From positions 1 through 5,377 of the forward strand of contig CAMWSI010000075.1 in the NCBI GenBank assembly GCA_947176875.1: DNA of 5,377 nt, given 5' to 3'. The translations under genes and the position numbers were made by a program. Source of the DNA: an uncultured Bacteroidales bacterium. Lineage in GTDB: Bacteria > Bacteroidota > Bacteroidia > Bacteroidales > P3. Each line of letters begins with the position of its first letter. Positions within the stretch are counted from its first letter, which is position 1. Below are positions 4,823 to 5,377 of the stretch, in pieces. The notes under the pieces are model-generated. The model was given only the letters and a program-made list of their open reading frames with translations. It had not been told where the DNA came from and made no database searches.

Positions 4823-5377
4823 ATGGATTTTAGCTTAACCAAACCTGAGAAGCTCTTTCTGCAGATGATCCGGGAATTCGCCGAAAAAGAGGTGAAACCG
4901 TTGGCTGCGGAAGTGGATGAGCAGGAACGTTTCCCGTTGGAGACGGTCGAAAAGATGGCCAAGATCGGCCTCATGGGGATTCCGGTTCCCAAGGAATACG
5001 GCGGCGCCGGTTCCACGAACCAGATGTACACGATGGCTGTGGAGGAACTCTCCCGTGTCTGCGCCACGACGGGCGTTATCGTTTCCGCGCATACGTCCCT
5101 GTGCGTGGCGCCGATTATGGAACACGGCACGGAGGAGCAGAAGCGGAAATACCTGCCCAAACTCGCTTCGGGCCAGTGGCTCGGCGCTTTCGGTCTGACC
5201 GAACCCAACGCCGGCACCGACGCCTCCGCCCAGCAGACGATAGCGGTGGCCGACGGCGACGACTATATCATCAACGGCACTAAAATCTTTATCACGAACG
5301 CCGAGTATGCCGACGTTTTCATTATTTTCGCGATGACCGACAAGTCGTTGGGCGTTAAGGGCATCACGGCCTTCATC
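4823..5377 (+). CDS. Acyl-CoA dehydrogenase, 3'-truncated by window edge
   Basis: The frame is open from ATG 4823 to the window end, giving 185 residues, about half of the usual 380. The N-terminal helical domain begins MDFSLTKPEKLFLQMIREFA (1-20), followed by EVKPLAAEVDE at 23-33 and GLMGIPVPKEYGGAGS at 49-64, all typical of the family. The FAD-contacting signature GAFGLTEPNAGTDA lies at 121-134 and NGTKIFITNA at 151-160. These flavoenzymes oxidise an acyl-CoA to the trans-2-enoyl-CoA, or run in reverse in butyrate-type pathways, passing electrons to electron-transfer flavoprotein. The style resembles short-chain (butyryl-CoA) dehydrogenases, but the catalytic Glu lies beyond the window and chain-length specificity cannot be read. 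In Bacteroidales I would look for etfB and etfA nearby. It has its own promoter and starts in an AT-rich, Shine-Dalgarno-less leader. Its composition matches the SulP gene, not the cassette. Confidence 0.93.
   Translation, partial: MDFSLTKPEKLFLQMIREFAEKEVKPLAAEVDEQERFPLETVEKMAKIGLMGIPVPKEYGGAGSTNQMYTMAVEELSRVCATTGVIVSAHTSLCVAPIMEHGTEEQKRKYLPKLASGQWLGAFGLTEPNAGTDASAQQTIAVADGDDYIINGTKIFITNAEYADVFIIFAMTDKSLGVKGITAFI

Noticed and set aside
4807..5217. - and + strand open frames overlapping the acyl-CoA dehydrogenase gene
   Set aside because: They are shadows of the truncated acyl-CoA dehydrogenase, whose frame is open to the window edge and carries the FAD signature.
1..5377. CRISPR array, tRNA, rRNA or riboswitch
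   Set aside because: No regularly spaced repeats, no cloverleaf-like sequence with CCA-end context and no conserved riboswitch core were seen on either strand by eye.

Overview
The window reads as chromosomal DNA from a GC-rich member of the Bacteroidota, most likely Bacteroidales and possibly Alistipes-like. Three things support this: the hemD-rnpA-yidD gene cluster, two promoters of the Bacteroidota -33/-7 type (TAnnTTTG -7 box), and mostly Shine-Dalgarno-less, AT-rich starts. The genus is an inference from GC content and protein style, not a proven assignment.

Layout, all on the + strand. Positions 1-1561 hold a compact housekeeping cluster: the 3' part of uroporphyrinogen-III synthase (hemD, with an unusual charged C-terminal tail), rnpA starting directly after the hemD stop, and yidD overlapping the end of rnpA. 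Forty bases later comes a complete SulP-family anion transporter with a C-terminal STAS domain (1602-3254), closed by a strong hairpin terminator (3296-3346). The 3' edge (4823-5377) is the N-terminal half of an acyl-CoA dehydrogenase with its own promoter.

Between these lies an AT-richer, foreign-looking cassette (about 3436-4728). It has three tightly coupled genes: an XRE/HipB-like repressor with a DUF3791-like C-terminal domain, a DUF3990 protein with an ADP-ribosyltransferase-like HGS...GFYLT signature, and a 76-residue protein of unknown function. Both gene junctions are 4-nt ATGA overlaps. The operon starts from a near-leaderless promoter whose -33 region is buried in a nearly perfect 22-bp palindrome, the expected operator for autorepression. 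The cassette is bracketed by two imperfect direct repeats (42 and 48 bp). The simplest reading is a toxin-antitoxin or defence-like module, probably inserted between the SulP and acyl-CoA dehydrogenase genes. This is the most interesting part of the window. The toxin/antitoxin roles and the mobility are inferences.
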